From JBBQNY01 sp038255255 (GTDB taxonomy: Bacteria; Pseudomonadota; Gammaproteobacteria; Xanthomonadales; Ahniellaceae): DNA of 52,439 bases. The position numbers and the translations under genes are program-made. Positions 9,203-18,787 of this stretch are shown here, piece by piece (positions within the stretch are counted from its first letter, which is position 1; each line of letters begins with the position of its first letter). Where the stretch lies: contig JBBSLL010000022.1 of the NCBI GenBank assembly GCA_038255255.1, forward strand, positions 1 to 52,439, read 5' to 3'. Below the pieces are notes generated by a model. The model saw only the letters and a program-made list of their open reading frames with translations. It did no database searches and was not told the origin of the DNA.

Positions 9203-9233
9203 AAACAAAGCCGGACTTGCTCCGGCTTTGTTT
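9203..9233 (+). terminator. Rho-independent-type terminator of rplM-rpsI
   Basis: Thirteen-base perfect arms, 9203-9215 and 9221-9233, with loop CTTGC. The right arm is T-rich at its end (GGCTTTGTTT), so it resembles an intrinsic terminator about 90 bases after rpsI. Confidence 0.7.
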
Positions 9234-9234
9234 C

Positions 9235-9265
9235 GTCTGACTCGGGCAGGAGCCCGATGTCAGAC
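9235..9265. repeat. Hairpin upstream of tRNA-Gln
   Basis: Arms GTCTGACTCGGGC (9235-9247) and GCCCGATGTCAGAC (9252-9265) pair with one bulged T around loop AGGA. It follows the rpsI terminator directly and ends 7 bases before the tRNA. It could be a second terminator stem or a leader processing signal. Confidence 0.5.
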
Positions 9266-9272
9266 CAGACAT

Positions 9273-9346
9273 TGGGAGATCGTCTAACGGTAGGACAACA
9301 GACTCTGACTCTGTTTATCTAGGTTCGAATCCTAGTCTCCCAGCCA
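9273..9346 (+). tRNA. tRNA-Gln (anticodon CTG)
   Basis: The 74 bases fold as a full cloverleaf: acceptor TGGGAGA/TCTCCCA, D-arm GTC/GAC, anticodon stem ACAGA/TCTGT with loop CTCTGAC (anticodon CTG, reading CAG), T-arm CTAGG/CCTAG with TTCGAAT, discriminator G and an encoded CCA. The acceptor start TGGG matches bacterial tRNA-Gln. Confidence 0.95.
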
Positions 9347-9354
9347 AACAGAAG

Positions 9355-9378
9355 AGCCCCGCAGCGCGGGGCTTTTTT
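9355..9378 (+). terminator. Intrinsic terminator after tRNA-Gln
   Basis: Stem AGCCCCGC/GCGGGGCT with a short loop, followed by six T's, only 8 bases past the tRNA CCA end. Confidence 0.88.
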
Positions 9379-9576
9379 GTTTGTTCGTGGATTCGGTGTG
9401 AGCCTTTGCCTGGACTCAGGAAACACCAGTCCTGCCTTGGTGTCGAGAGCGTGCGATTCGCCGACGACGGCCGCAGTCTCTGGCTGGGCAGCGGATTTGG
9501 TCGTCGTCTGTACACTCGTGTCGCGGCGGGAATCTCCCCGCTTCACGATCCCGCTACCGAGCCCCGGCACGAGTCC

Positions 9577-10926
9577 ATGAATCATCCGATCCGCATCGAA
9601 CGACGCGCATTTTCCAGGCTGCCTGCAACGCTGGTGTGCGCCTTTGTGATCGTCTGTGGCGCTGCCTTCAGCGCGCACGCGGTCGCAGCCGCGCTGTCGC
9701 CGGTTGAGCAGCGCATCGTGGCGGATGTGCGCGCGCGTTCCGGCGAAGCCATCCGGTTGCTGGAGGAAAGCGTCAACATCAATAGCGGCACGATGAACCA
9801 CGCCGGCGTGCGAGAAGTCGGCAAGCGCTACCGTGCTGAACTCGAACGGCTCGGTTTCAAGACCCGCTGGATCGAACTGCCGCCGGAAATGCGGCGAGCC
9901 GGCCACCTGGTGGCGACGCGCGAAGGCAAGCAGGGCAAGCGCCTGCTCCTGCTGGGTCATCTCGATACCGTGTTCGAAGTCGACAGCCCGGTGAAGAAAT
10001 GGGAGCGCAAGGGCGACCGCGTCAGCGGACAGGGCGTCAACGACATGAAGGGCGGAAACGTCATCATCCTGGAAGCGCTGCGCGCGTTGCACAACGCAGG
10101 AGCGCTCGATGACACGAGCATCACGGTCATGTTCACCGGCGATGAGGAAGACACGGGCAAGCCGGTCGCTGTGTCGCGCGCGGAAATGATCAGATTAGCC
10201 AAGCGCAGCGACATGGTGCTCGCGTGGGAAGGCACTGTGCTGGACAAGGAGGGAAGGGCCACGGCCACGGTCGGGCGGCGCGCCTACTCCACGTTCAGGC
10301 TCGAGGTCAAAGGCAAGCAGGGACACTCGCAAGGTGTGTTCAGCGCCGCCGCCGGCTACGGGGCCATCTATGAAGTGGCGCGAATCCTCGACGGCTTTCG
10401 CGTGCAGGTCGTCGAACCCGACCTGACCTACAACCCCGGAATCATCCTCGGCGGCACCCAGGTCGACTACGATGAAACTCTCGCGCGCGGTACCGCAATC
10501 GGCAAGACCAACGTCATTGCCAACACGGTCACCGTAAAAGGCGACCTTCGCTATCTCGACTACGCCCAGCGCGACCGCGCGCACAAGAAGATGCGCGCGA
10601 TCGTGTCGCAGAACCTGCCGGGCACCAGCGCAAGCATCGAATTCATAGAGTCGATGCCGCCGATGGCCGCCACGCCCGGCAATCTGGAGATCATGGAGCT
10701 GTATTCGCAGGCCAGCGAAGACGCCGGCCTCGGCCCGATCAAAGCGCTGCCGGCCGGACAGCGAGGCGGGGGCGACATCCAGTTTGTCGCGCCGTTCGTC
10801 GATACCCTCGATGGCCTCGGCGCGACCGGCAAGGGCGCCCACTCGCCCGATGAGGATCTCGAGATCGCCTCCATCGAGCGAGGGGCTGTCAGAACGGCGA
10901 TCCTGCTGTATCGCCTGACGCGCTGA
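9577..10926 (+). CDS. Exported M20 family metallopeptidase (glutamate carboxypeptidase type)
   Basis: A 449-residue peptidase with an N-terminal signal segment (about residues 16-38, ending SAHAVAAA), so it is exported. Dinuclear zinc ligands of the M20 family are visible: the H and D of LGHLDTVF, the D of GQGVNDMKGG, the paired E of TGDEEDTG, and a C-terminal His in KGAHSPDE. It resembles carboxypeptidase G2-like members that release C-terminal Glu or amino acids from peptides. It lies downstream of the tRNA-Gln terminator and ahead of a DUF885 lipoprotein, a possible peptide-degradation pair. Confidence 0.9.
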   Translation: MNHPIRIERRAFSRLPATLVCAFVIVCGAAFSAHAVAAALSPVEQRIVADVRARSGEAIRLLEESVNINSGTMNHAGVREVGKRYRAELERLGFKTRWIELPPEMRRAGHLVATREGKQGKRLLLLGHLDTVFEVDSPVKKWERKGDRVSGQGVNDMKGGNVIILEALRALHNAGALDDTSITVMFTGDEEDTGKPVAVSRAEMIRLAKRSDMVLAWEGTVLDKEGRATATVGRRAYSTFRLEVKGKQGHSQGVFSAAAGYGAIYEVARILDGFRVQVVEPDLTYNPGIILGGTQVDYDETLARGTAIGKTNVIANTVTVKGDLRYLDYAQRDRAHKKMRAIVSQNLPGTSASIEFIESMPPMAATPGNLEIMELYSQASEDAGLGPIKALPAGQRGGGDIQFVAPFVDTLDGLGATGKGAHSPDEDLEIASIERGAVRTAILLYRLTR

Positions 10927-11038
10927 TCCCCTTTCTTCCACCGGAAGTGATGGTTGTGCGCGCCGCCTGACTGCGCAATGACGATGAAGGGGTCGATCAC
11001 GCTGGCTTTTCTGCGGCGTGTATAAAATCGCACACCCG

Positions 11039-12910
11039 ATGTCGACCAGCGAGAATTCCGTGGCAACCCCAGTGAGTCCCCACATCCTGTCGCTGCGGCT
11101 CGCCTCGGCGATCGCCGTCATCCTGCTCGGCGCTTGCGCGTCCACGACTCCGACGTCCTCGTCAGCGCCCTCGTTGCAGGGCCAGGTCGCCGTCACGCGC
11201 AACGCGGAATCGGTAGCCGACTTTTTCGCCGCGTTCTCCGATGAGTGGATGCGCCGCCAGCCATCCGCGTCCACGGGTAGCCGCTACTTCGACGGCGCGC
11301 TGCAGAACGAGATGGATCGCCTGCTCACGCCGCAAACCGCGCAGTTCGACAAGGAAACGATTGCCCTGGCCCGACGCGGGCTCGCTCGCCTTGAAACGTT
11401 CGATCGCGCCGCGATGAGCGACATCGACCGCGTGTCTGCGGATCTGATGCAATGGCAACTGCAGAGCATCGTCGACGGCGAACGATTCCTGGACACGCAG
11501 TTCCCGCTGCAGCAGATGAGCGGTGCAAACGTCAACCTGCCCAACCTGATGACGGTGATCCATCCGGTGCGCAGCGCACAGGATGCCGACAACTATCTGG
11601 CGCGACTGCGGTTGTTCGACGAGCGCATGGGCGAGGCCACGCAGGAAGCGCGCAACCAGGCGGCGAAGGGCATCCTGCCGCCGCGCTTCATCCTGCAGGC
11701 GACGATCGCGCAGATGAAGCAATTCATCTCGTCGACGCCGGCCGCCAATCCGCTCGTCACGTCTCTCGGTGAGCGGCTCGTCGCAGTGAAAGAGGTCGAT
11801 GCAGCCCGACGCCAAGTGCTGGTCGACGAAGCCACCGCCATCGTGGGTGGCGGCGTTTACCCGGCGTGGCAGGCGGCCATCACGGTGCTCGAATCCCAGT
11901 TGACCAACGCCAGCGACGATGCGGGTCTGTGGCGGTTCGCGAACGGCCGCGAAAATTATGCGTACCAACTGCGCCGGTTTACGTCCACGAACCTCGATGC
12001 CGAGCAGATCCACGCGCTGGGGCTACGTGAAGTGGCGCGGATCGAAGCAGAGATGGACACGCTCCTGCGTTCGATCGGCCGCGACAAAGGCACGGTGAAG
12101 GCACGCATCGAACGGCTCGAGTCCGACCTGGCTTATCCGGAAACCGACGCCGGCCGCGCGAAGATCATGGCCGACATCGAAACGATGATCCGCGATGCGG
12201 AAAAGCGCGCCGATGCGCTGTTCGACATCCGTCCCAGGACTCCGGTCATCGCGCAGCCATATCCCGAATACCGCTGGGCCAGCGCCGCCGCCAGCTACAC
12301 CGCGCCGCCGCTGGACGGGTCGCGGCCCGGCATCTACCAGATGCCACTTCGCAAGGACCGGTTGACGAACTTTGGCTTGCGCACGCTCGTCTACCACGAG
12401 ACCGTCCCTGGCCACCATTTCCAGGGCGCACTCGCGATCGAGAACAAGGCGTTGCCGAAGTTCCGGCAGACGCGTGCGCTCGGAGGCATCTCCGCCTTCA
12501 GCGAAGGCTGGGCGCTGTATGCCGAGCGGTTGGCCAAGGAAGAAAACTGGTACGCGGGCGACCCGGAAGGCCTGCTGGGCCAGCTCGACGCGGAGCTGTT
12601 CCGCGCGCGCCGACTGGTCGTCGACACCGGCCTGCACGCCAAGCGCTGGACGCGCCAGCAGGCGATCGACTACGGCATCCCTCCGTCGGAGGTCGATCGC
12701 TACGTGGTGTTTCCCGGGCAGGCCACGTCATACAAGATCGGGCAACTGGAAATCATCCGCCTGCGCGACAAGGCGCGCACCGCACTCGGGAGTCGTTTCA
12801 ATCCGCGCGAGTTCCACAATCGCGTGTTGCTCACCGGCACCGTTCCGCTGACGCTGCTCGAGCAGGAAGTGGACGCGTGGATCTCCGAGCAGCGCGCGCC
12901 CGCAGGTTGA
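11039..12910 (+). CDS. DUF885 family lipoprotein (putative metallopeptidase)
   Basis: A 623-residue protein of the DUF885 family. The N-terminus from ATG 11039 has a lipoprotein signal (AVILLGAC), predicting anchoring at the outer or inner membrane. The family signature H453-E454-x-x-x-G458-H459-H460 (HETVPGHHFQ), followed by GGISAFSEGWALYAERL, is typical of these zinc-peptidase-like proteins. FPGQATSYKIGQLEI near the end is also conserved. Substrates are not established. A GTG at 11018 would lengthen it by seven residues, but the lipobox fits the shorter form better. A TATAAA lies at 11021, without a convincing -35. Confidence 0.9.
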   Translation: MSTSENSVATPVSPHILSLRLASAIAVILLGACASTTPTSSSAPSLQGQVAVTRNAESVADFFAAFSDEWMRRQPSASTGSRYFDGALQNEMDRLLTPQTAQFDKETIALARRGLARLETFDRAAMSDIDRVSADLMQWQLQSIVDGERFLDTQFPLQQMSGANVNLPNLMTVIHPVRSAQDADNYLARLRLFDERMGEATQEARNQAAKGILPPRFILQATIAQMKQFISSTPAANPLVTSLGERLVAVKEVDAARRQVLVDEATAIVGGGVYPAWQAAITVLESQLTNASDDAGLWRFANGRENYAYQLRRFTSTNLDAEQIHALGLREVARIEAEMDTLLRSIGRDKGTVKARIERLESDLAYPETDAGRAKIMADIETMIRDAEKRADALFDIRPRTPVIAQPYPEYRWASAAASYTAPPLDGSRPGIYQMPLRKDRLTNFGLRTLVYHETVPGHHFQGALAIENKALPKFRQTRALGGISAFSEGWALYAERLAKEENWYAGDPEGLLGQLDAELFRARRLVVDTGLHAKRWTRQQAIDYGIPPSEVDRYVVFPGQATSYKIGQLEIIRLRDKARTALGSRFNPREFHNRVLLTGTVPLTLLEQEVDAWISEQRAPAG

Positions 12911-12988
12911 ATCTAAGGGCCCGGTTCAAGAGGGAACCGCGTTGCGGCGTTCGCCCGCTGTTTGCCGGGTAGGAAAGGTCCCAAAAGG

Positions 12989-13016
12989 AAAAAGCCCCGC
13001 CGAAGCGGGGCTTTTT
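12989..13016. terminator. Bidirectional intrinsic terminator
   Basis: Arms AAAAAGCCCCGC and GCGGGGCTTTTT around loop CGAA. Both strands end in a T-run, so it can stop both the DUF885 transcript and the convergent TonB-dependent receptor transcript. Confidence 0.92.
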
Positions 13017-13038
13017 GTTTTGCGTTACTGCAACAGGG

Positions 13039-15918
13039 TCAGAAGCGCAGATCCGCGCGCAGGTACCAGAAGCGTCCGCCGGGGATGTCGTACGTTGACG
13101 CGTCGTAGCCGTTGAGCGAGCAGGACAGGCAGATCGGCGGATCCTTGTCGAAGGCGTTGTTGACGCCGGCGGTGAGCTGCAGGCCCTTGAGCACTTCGAG
13201 TTTCCAGCCGACCTGGAAGTCGTGGTACGTCACGCTGCCCAGGCGATTGGTGCCCGCGACGGGATCGCTGCACACCGGGAAGCCGACGGCGTCGCCGCAG
13301 GATTCGGTCAGGTCGCTGATATGGCGCGCGTTGTACGCGGCCGACCACGGCCCGAGCCTCCAGTCGAGCACGATGGTGGACGTCCACTCGGGGATGGCAC
13401 TGTCGTTGACTTCGATGCCGACCTCGCGCGGCTGTACCTGGCCTGCTGCGCCAACGGCCTTGTACTCGTCGACGAAGGTGTTCTGCCACGCGAACTTGAA
13501 GCGGCCGAGGTCGGTCTCGGGCAACGTCCAGGTCACGTCGAAGTCCCAGCCGTTGGTCTCGATCACGCCGAGGTTGGTGAGGCGATTGGCGAAGCTGTTG
13601 ATGTCGCCCGTGCTGGCGCGCGTGATGCCGTCGCAGAACTGCGGCGACAGGGTGGTGACGCAGAGGTTGAGCTGGGTCTGTGCATCGATCGCCTGGATCG
13701 CGCCTTCGACTTCATGGTCGTAATACGTGACTTCGAAGTCGAGGCGATCCGACCACGAGGCGTTGGATCCGAAATCCGGGCTCCACACGATGCCCGCCGT
13801 GAAGCTGTCCGCGAGTTCGGGCTCCAGCTCGGCGTTGCCGCCGGTAGTGACCGAAATCTGGCCGTTGGCCTGCGATGCGCCTACGGGCACCCCCAGGGCG
13901 GCGCAGTTGGCCGCGCTGCCCGAAGGCGGCGAGCCATCGAGCCCGATCAGGCAGGGATCGTCGAGCTGCAGGTCGGCGCGCGACGCAGATCCGAACAGCT
14001 CACCGATGGATGGTGCGCGGAAGCCTTCGGCAAACGTCGCCCGGACCAGGAAATCGTCAGTGAGCTGCCAACGCAAGCCGAACTTCGGCGTGAACTCTCC
14101 ACCGAAAGTGGAGTAGTCCGAGTAGCGACCGGCAATGCTGAGATCAAGTCGTTTGGCAAGCGCGACGTCTGCGAGCAGCGGGACGTTGAACTCGACGTAT
14201 ACCTCGGTGACGTCGTACTCGCCTTCGGTCGGCAGCGATGGGACGCCGTTGTAGCGGCCGGCGACCACGAGCGGGTCAGGGTTGTACGAACCTTCGAGCC
14301 GCCGATGTTCGAAACCCGTCGCCATGGACAAGGGTCCGGCAGGCAGCGGCATTACGTCACCCGTGAGATTGCCCGAGAAGATCGAGATCGAGTTGTCGCT
14401 GCGATCGCGGATGACCGGCTGGATGAAGGCCAGCATCGCCGGTGTGATCGAGCCAGGACCGCCAAAGATATTGAGCGGCACGCAGGGCGCTACGCAACCG
14501 GCGTCCGGTCCCAGCGCCTGGTTGATGTTGAAGATGTCATAGCTGCCGAAATTGGTCTGGTTCGCCTGGTTCTCACTGAACATCACGTTGAGGTCCCAGT
14601 ACCACGGGCTGTCGCGCCAGTCAGCCGTGCCCTCAAGCCCCATGCCGAGATAGAACGTATCGACTTCCTGCTCGAACACGCGCGGGCCACCCTCGACTGG
14701 CCGCCGCGCAACGAGGATTGTGTTGCTCGGACCGAGATCGATGCCGAACGGGTTGAACCGGTTGAGGCGCGAGATCGTGATGTTGTCTGCCAGCGGATTG
14801 CCGGTGCCCGCGCCCGGGCCAAGGAAGATCGGCTCCGGGGCGGCCTGGTTGATCGACTCGCGCTGGTTGAACAGGGCGCGGGCGTACAGCGTGGTGGTGT
14901 CTGTGAGCGGCAGCCGGAACTGGCCAAACACACCCGCGCGCTCGCTCGGCGTCAACAGCAGATTGAATTGCGAGAAGTTGAATCGGCCCGCGGTGGTGAA
15001 AGGTATGAAATCCTGGGGGAACCGGGGGATCGGCGCAAACGTCGAGCCGTTGGGAGTCGTGATGTTGCAGGTGTTGGACGGCGCGGGGCAGAGGGCGTTG
15101 GACACCGGATTGACGAACACGAAACGGCCCTGCGGCGTGGCCGAGGAACCGAACGTGAGCCCGGTTCCGGGAATCGGGAAGCTCGACTGCTCGCGATCGC
15201 GCGAGAAAATGACATCCTGCTCGACGTAGCTCGCACCGAGGAACCAGCTCAGGCCCTCGCCATCGCTGCCGCCCCACGCAATGTCGCCACCCTTGGTGGC
15301 GCCATCGCCCTCGCTGTACTCGCCGTACTGTGCGGAAATCTGCGCGCCGTCGAAATCGCGTCGGGTGATGATGTTGACGACGCCTGCAATGGCGTCCGAA
15401 CCGTAGATCGATGACGCGCCGTCCTCGAGCACTTCGATGCGCTCGACGATGGCCAACGGGATCGTGTTGAGATCTGTGGCGGATCCCACGCCCGACGCAG
15501 ATGCCTCATTGACCCAGCGGATGCCGTCGACCAGCACCAGTACGCGCTTGGAACCGAGGTGGCGGAGGTCAACCTGCGACGAGCCGGCACCAACGCCGTC
15601 GCCGTTGGGCGAGAAACCGAAGTTGCCCGATGAATTGAACTTGGTGTTGAGCGCCGAGCCCGAGCCCGTCAGCTCCTGCACGATGTCGCCGACCGAGGTC
15701 AGGCCCGTGCGATCGATGTCCTCGCGGGTCAGCACCTGCACGGGCACCTGGTTTTCCAGTTCGGCCTTCTTGATGCGGGTGCCAGTTACCTCGATGCGCT
15801 CGAGCGTCGTGGTGTTTTCGTCCTGGGCCATCGCCCAGGGCGCGGACAGCGCCAGGACCAGCGCCAGGGTCAGTCGCCGACGCGGCGGCAGTACATACGA
15901 CTTCGCGGAACCATTCAT
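13039..15918 (-). CDS. TonB-dependent outer-membrane receptor
   Basis: A 959-residue receptor from ATG 15918, preceded by a GGGGGA ribosome-binding site. A cleavable signal (ALVLALSAPWAMAQ) is followed by a short TonB-box-like region and the plug domain (ERIEVTGTRIKK, DIVQELTG, QVDLRHLGSKRVLVLVDGIRW, EVLEDGASSIYGSDAIAGVVNII). The remaining roughly 750 residues form the beta-barrel, ending in the outer-membrane-targeting Phe (YLRADLRF). The large subgroup of such receptors in Xanthomonadales and Caulobacter takes up peptides, sugars or siderophores; the ligand here is unknown. No partner transporter is adjacent. It ends convergently with the DUF885 lipoprotein. Confidence 0.92.
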   Translation of the reverse strand: MNGSAKSYVLPPRRRLTLALVLALSAPWAMAQDENTTTLERIEVTGTRIKKAELENQVPVQVLTREDIDRTGLTSVGDIVQELTGSGSALNTKFNSSGNFGFSPNGDGVGAGSSQVDLRHLGSKRVLVLVDGIRWVNEASASGVGSATDLNTIPLAIVERIEVLEDGASSIYGSDAIAGVVNIITRRDFDGAQISAQYGEYSEGDGATKGGDIAWGGSDGEGLSWFLGASYVEQDVIFSRDREQSSFPIPGTGLTFGSSATPQGRFVFVNPVSNALCPAPSNTCNITTPNGSTFAPIPRFPQDFIPFTTAGRFNFSQFNLLLTPSERAGVFGQFRLPLTDTTTLYARALFNQRESINQAAPEPIFLGPGAGTGNPLADNITISRLNRFNPFGIDLGPSNTILVARRPVEGGPRVFEQEVDTFYLGMGLEGTADWRDSPWYWDLNVMFSENQANQTNFGSYDIFNINQALGPDAGCVAPCVPLNIFGGPGSITPAMLAFIQPVIRDRSDNSISIFSGNLTGDVMPLPAGPLSMATGFEHRRLEGSYNPDPLVVAGRYNGVPSLPTEGEYDVTEVYVEFNVPLLADVALAKRLDLSIAGRYSDYSTFGGEFTPKFGLRWQLTDDFLVRATFAEGFRAPSIGELFGSASRADLQLDDPCLIGLDGSPPSGSAANCAALGVPVGASQANGQISVTTGGNAELEPELADSFTAGIVWSPDFGSNASWSDRLDFEVTYYDHEVEGAIQAIDAQTQLNLCVTTLSPQFCDGITRASTGDINSFANRLTNLGVIETNGWDFDVTWTLPETDLGRFKFAWQNTFVDEYKAVGAAGQVQPREVGIEVNDSAIPEWTSTIVLDWRLGPWSAAYNARHISDLTESCGDAVGFPVCSDPVAGTNRLGSVTYHDFQVGWKLEVLKGLQLTAGVNNAFDKDPPICLSCSLNGYDASTYDIPGGRFWYLRADLRF

Positions 15919-16120
15919 CGGAATCCCCCTTCGGCGAAAGTGAAACCAGCTCGACACCCACCGGATGCCGAGTGTGAGCTTTTTGTGAATAAATCGTGAC
16001 ACGGGCGAGACGATTTGAATAGAGGTGCCGGGAAACGGTGGTGGGCTCGATCGTGAAGCAGCGTGCAGATCGCGCAGTGGCGGGCTAATCTGGCTGCGAG
16101 ACCAGGCCAGGGGGAAAGGC

Positions 16121-17200
16121 ATGTCCGCGCGTACCGCCACCAACAATGAGCTGTCGGGCTTCTATCCGATGGACAGCCTGCGCCCCGAGCACCTGGAACA
16201 GCTCGCCGAATACACGGAGGTCCGGAAATTTCCCCTCGAACATGTCCTCTTCACCACCGGCGACGAGGACGCACTCACGTTCTACGTGCTGGATGGGAAA
16301 GTGCGGGGCGAGTATGCCGACGGGCGCCGGCGTGACTACGAAGGCGGCTCCCTGTCCTCCCGCTACGCGATCGGCGACCTCCAGCCGCGCAAGTTCACGG
16401 CGTTCGTCGACTCGCAGGAAGCCACCCTCGTCAGCGTGGATCGGCGATTTCTCGAGCGCGTGCTGGCGTGGGACCAGCTGACCCGCGACGAGAACTTCCG
16501 CAACGACGACGACAGCGTCGACAACAACCGCTGGGCGTTCCGGCTCCTGCAGAACAAGGCACTGCACAAGATGCCGACGGGCAACATCGAACGCATGTTC
16601 AAGCGGTTCGAGCCGGTCCGCGGGCACGCCGGGCAGGAACTCGTGCGGGAAGGCGAGGACGCGGATTACTTCTACGTGGTGACCGAAGGCGAGTGCCTGG
16701 TCAGCAAGCGCCAGCCCGAGGGCACTGAGCAGACGCTTGCGACGCTACGCGCCGGCGACATGTTCGGCGAGGACGCGATGCTGACCAACGCGCGACGCAA
16801 CGCGAGCGTGACGATGGCCAGCGACGGCAGGCTGATGCGGCTGTCGGCGCGCGACTTCGCCGAAGTCTTGAAGCCGCCGTCGGTCGACTGGCTGACGCCC
16901 GGCAAGGCTTCGATCCTGGTGCGCCAGGGCGCGCAGGTGCTCGACGTGCGCCTGCCGAACGAATTCGAGGAGCGCGCCATCAAGGGCGCGGTCAACATTC
17001 CGCTGTTCGCGTTGCGGCAGGAAGCCGCCCAGCGGCTCGACACGGCGCGCAAGGTCATCGTGTACTGCAACACCGGCGAACGCAGCGGCGCCGCCGCTTT
17101 TCTACTGCGGCGCGTGGGGTTCGAGGTGTATGCGCTGCAGGGCGGCATTTCCGGCATGCTCAAGCAGATGGACAAGCAGAGCCCGGCCGCGCCGAGCTGA
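16121..17200 (+). CDS. Double cNMP-binding domain protein fused to a rhodanese
   Basis: A 359-residue cytoplasmic protein. Residues about 13-120 form a first cyclic-nucleotide-binding-like beta-roll whose phosphate-binding motif is not recognisable. Residues about 150-255 form a second one with FGEDAMLTNARRNASV, matching the GExAL...RxA phosphate cassette. Residues about 265-350 are a rhodanese domain with active-site C316 in VIVYCNTGERSG. It has no DNA-binding helix-turn-helix. The fusion suggests sulfur-transfer or redox chemistry gated by a nucleotide, but this is inference. The start is ATG 16121 after GGGGGAAAGG. Confidence 0.9.
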   Translation: MSARTATNNELSGFYPMDSLRPEHLEQLAEYTEVRKFPLEHVLFTTGDEDALTFYVLDGKVRGEYADGRRRDYEGGSLSSRYAIGDLQPRKFTAFVDSQEATLVSVDRRFLERVLAWDQLTRDENFRNDDDSVDNNRWAFRLLQNKALHKMPTGNIERMFKRFEPVRGHAGQELVREGEDADYFYVVTEGECLVSKRQPEGTEQTLATLRAGDMFGEDAMLTNARRNASVTMASDGRLMRLSARDFAEVLKPPSVDWLTPGKASILVRQGAQVLDVRLPNEFEERAIKGAVNIPLFALRQEAAQRLDTARKVIVYCNTGERSGAAAFLLRRVGFEVYALQGGISGMLKQMDKQSPAAPS

Positions 17201-17210
17201 AGTCTTGAGC

Positions 17211-17280
17211 TGTAGAGCGGAGCTGCGCTCCGCTCGGGAGTTCCATGGAGGATGCCAGCCGAGCGCAGCTCGGCTCTACA
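17211..17280. repeat. REP-like palindrome pair, family D copy 1
   Basis: Starts TGTAGAGCGGAGCTGCGCTC and ends with the matching CTCGGCTCTACA. Each half is itself palindromic (AGCGGAGC-GCTCCGCT and GCCGAGC-GCTCGGC). Further copies lie at 20764-20831 and 43888-43955. This copy separates the convergent cNMP/rhodanese and TonB-like genes. Confidence 0.88.
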
Positions 17281-17301
17281 GAGACCGTGCTCCTGTAGGT
17301 T

Positions 17302-17985
17302 TCAGCCGCGGTCGAGCGAGAACTTGATCGGGACACGCACACGAGCGGCGATGGGCTTGCCGTCGCGCAGCGCGGGTTGGAACGTCCAGGCGCGCAGGAC
17401 GTGATCGCGCGCCGAGCGATCCAGCGCGCGATGCCCGCTGCCCCGGATCACCTTGACATCGGTGGCCGCGCCGCGGGCGTTGACCCACACCTCGAGCACC
17501 ACGGTCCCCTCTTCGCGATTGCGGATCGATGCGATCGGGTAGGGCGGTGACGACGGATCAGGCAATGCGACGCCCGCATCCCGGTCTGCCACGATGCCGG
17601 TCGTCGGCAACCCGAAGTCCGTGGCCGGCACGTCTGCTGGCGTGGACGTCACCGCCTCAGGAACAAAAGCGTCTACGGGAAGCGCAATGGAGTCCGTGCG
17701 CTCGACGACGACGTTCTCGACAGGCGGTGTTTTCACCGGCTGCGGAATCGCCGCCGAGTTGCGCGTCGGCGCGAGGGGGATCTCCGGTATCTCCGGCAGG
17801 TTCTCCGGCCAGATCATCTCGATGACGTTTCGATCTTCGAGGCGCACCGCCATCGGTTGCCAGGTCGGCTGCATGACGGCCAGCGCGCCGAGCGCGGCGA
17901 GATTGATCGCGATCGCCGAGCCGAGGGCGAAGGAACGGTTCCAGTCGAGGGGCAGTTTCCGGGTTCCCACCATTGCAGCCGTCAT
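17302..17985 (-). CDS. TonB-family energy-transducing protein
   Basis: A 227-residue inner-membrane protein: one transmembrane segment at about residues 19-38 (FALGSAIAINLAALGALAVM), a Pro-rich linker (ENLPEIPEIPLAP...), and a C-terminal TonB domain (about 150-225) with YPIASIRNREEGTVVLEVWVNARG and AWTFQPALRDGKPIAARVRVPI. It would transmit proton-motive force to outer-membrane receptors such as those encoded in this window. No exbB or exbD lies nearby, so it is an orphan TonB paralogue. The linker is shorter than in classical TonB. Confidence 0.88.
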   Translation of the reverse strand: MTAAMVGTRKLPLDWNRSFALGSAIAINLAALGALAVMQPTWQPMAVRLEDRNVIEMIWPENLPEIPEIPLAPTRNSAAIPQPVKTPPVENVVVERTDSIALPVDAFVPEAVTSTPADVPATDFGLPTTGIVADRDAGVALPDPSSPPYPIASIRNREEGTVVLEVWVNARGAATDVKVIRGSGHRALDRSARDHVLRAWTFQPALRDGKPIAARVRVPIKFSLDRG

Positions 17986-18143
17986 CGCACGACTCCTTGG
18001 ACGAGTGGGTCGCGCAACCCGGCGGGATGCCGCGTTGCGGCCAGCTCCATGTCGCGCCGAATCGAAGGTTTTCGCAACGGGTTGCGGACCAACGGCGCTC
18101 CGTTCAAGGGGAACGGCGCAGGACGTGTCGCGGGGTCAGGGTC

Positions 18144-18787
18144 TTACCCGCGGCCGACGATGACCTCGTCGGCGCCGCGTTGCGCAAAGAGCCCCACGCA
18201 GACCACGCCCGCCCACTGGTTGATTTCTGCTTCGAGCGCGACCGGGTCGGTGATGCGCCAGCCGTGGACGTCGAGGATGGCGTTGCCGTTGTCGGTGGTG
18301 AAGCCCTCGCGCCACACCGGCTGCCCGCCTTTACGGACGATCGCGCGTGCCACCAGGCTGCGCGCCATGGGAATCACTTCGATCGGCACGGGAAAGCGGC
18401 CCAGCACATCGACCTGTTTGGCCGCGTCGATGATGCAGATGAAGCGCCGGCTGGCAGCGGCCACGATCTTCTCGCGCGTCAACGCGCCGCCGCCGCCCTT
18501 GATCAGCCGCCGATGCGGATCGCATTCGTCCGCACCATCGACGTAGAGATCGAGCGTGTCGCAATGATTGAGGTCGCTGACATCGAAGCCGAGCTCGCGC
18601 AACTGGCGCGTGCTGCGCTCCGAACTGGATACGACACCGGCAATGTCGTCGCGCAGGCTTGCGAGTCCTTCGATGAAGAAGGCCATGGTCGATCCGGTGC
18701 CGATGCCGAGCCACATGCCCGGCTGCACCAATTCGAGCGCGCGCGTGGCCGCATCGCGCTTGGCTGCATCCGGGGAATTGAAGGCCG

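Noticed and set aside
9273..9346. tRNA-Gln as an integration site for a genomic island
   Set aside because: The tRNA is followed by its own terminator and I found no second copy of its 3' end and no integrase in the window.
11020..11026. TATAAA as a promoter for the DUF885 gene
   Set aside because: No acceptable -35 box lies at the right spacing, so it was not annotated.
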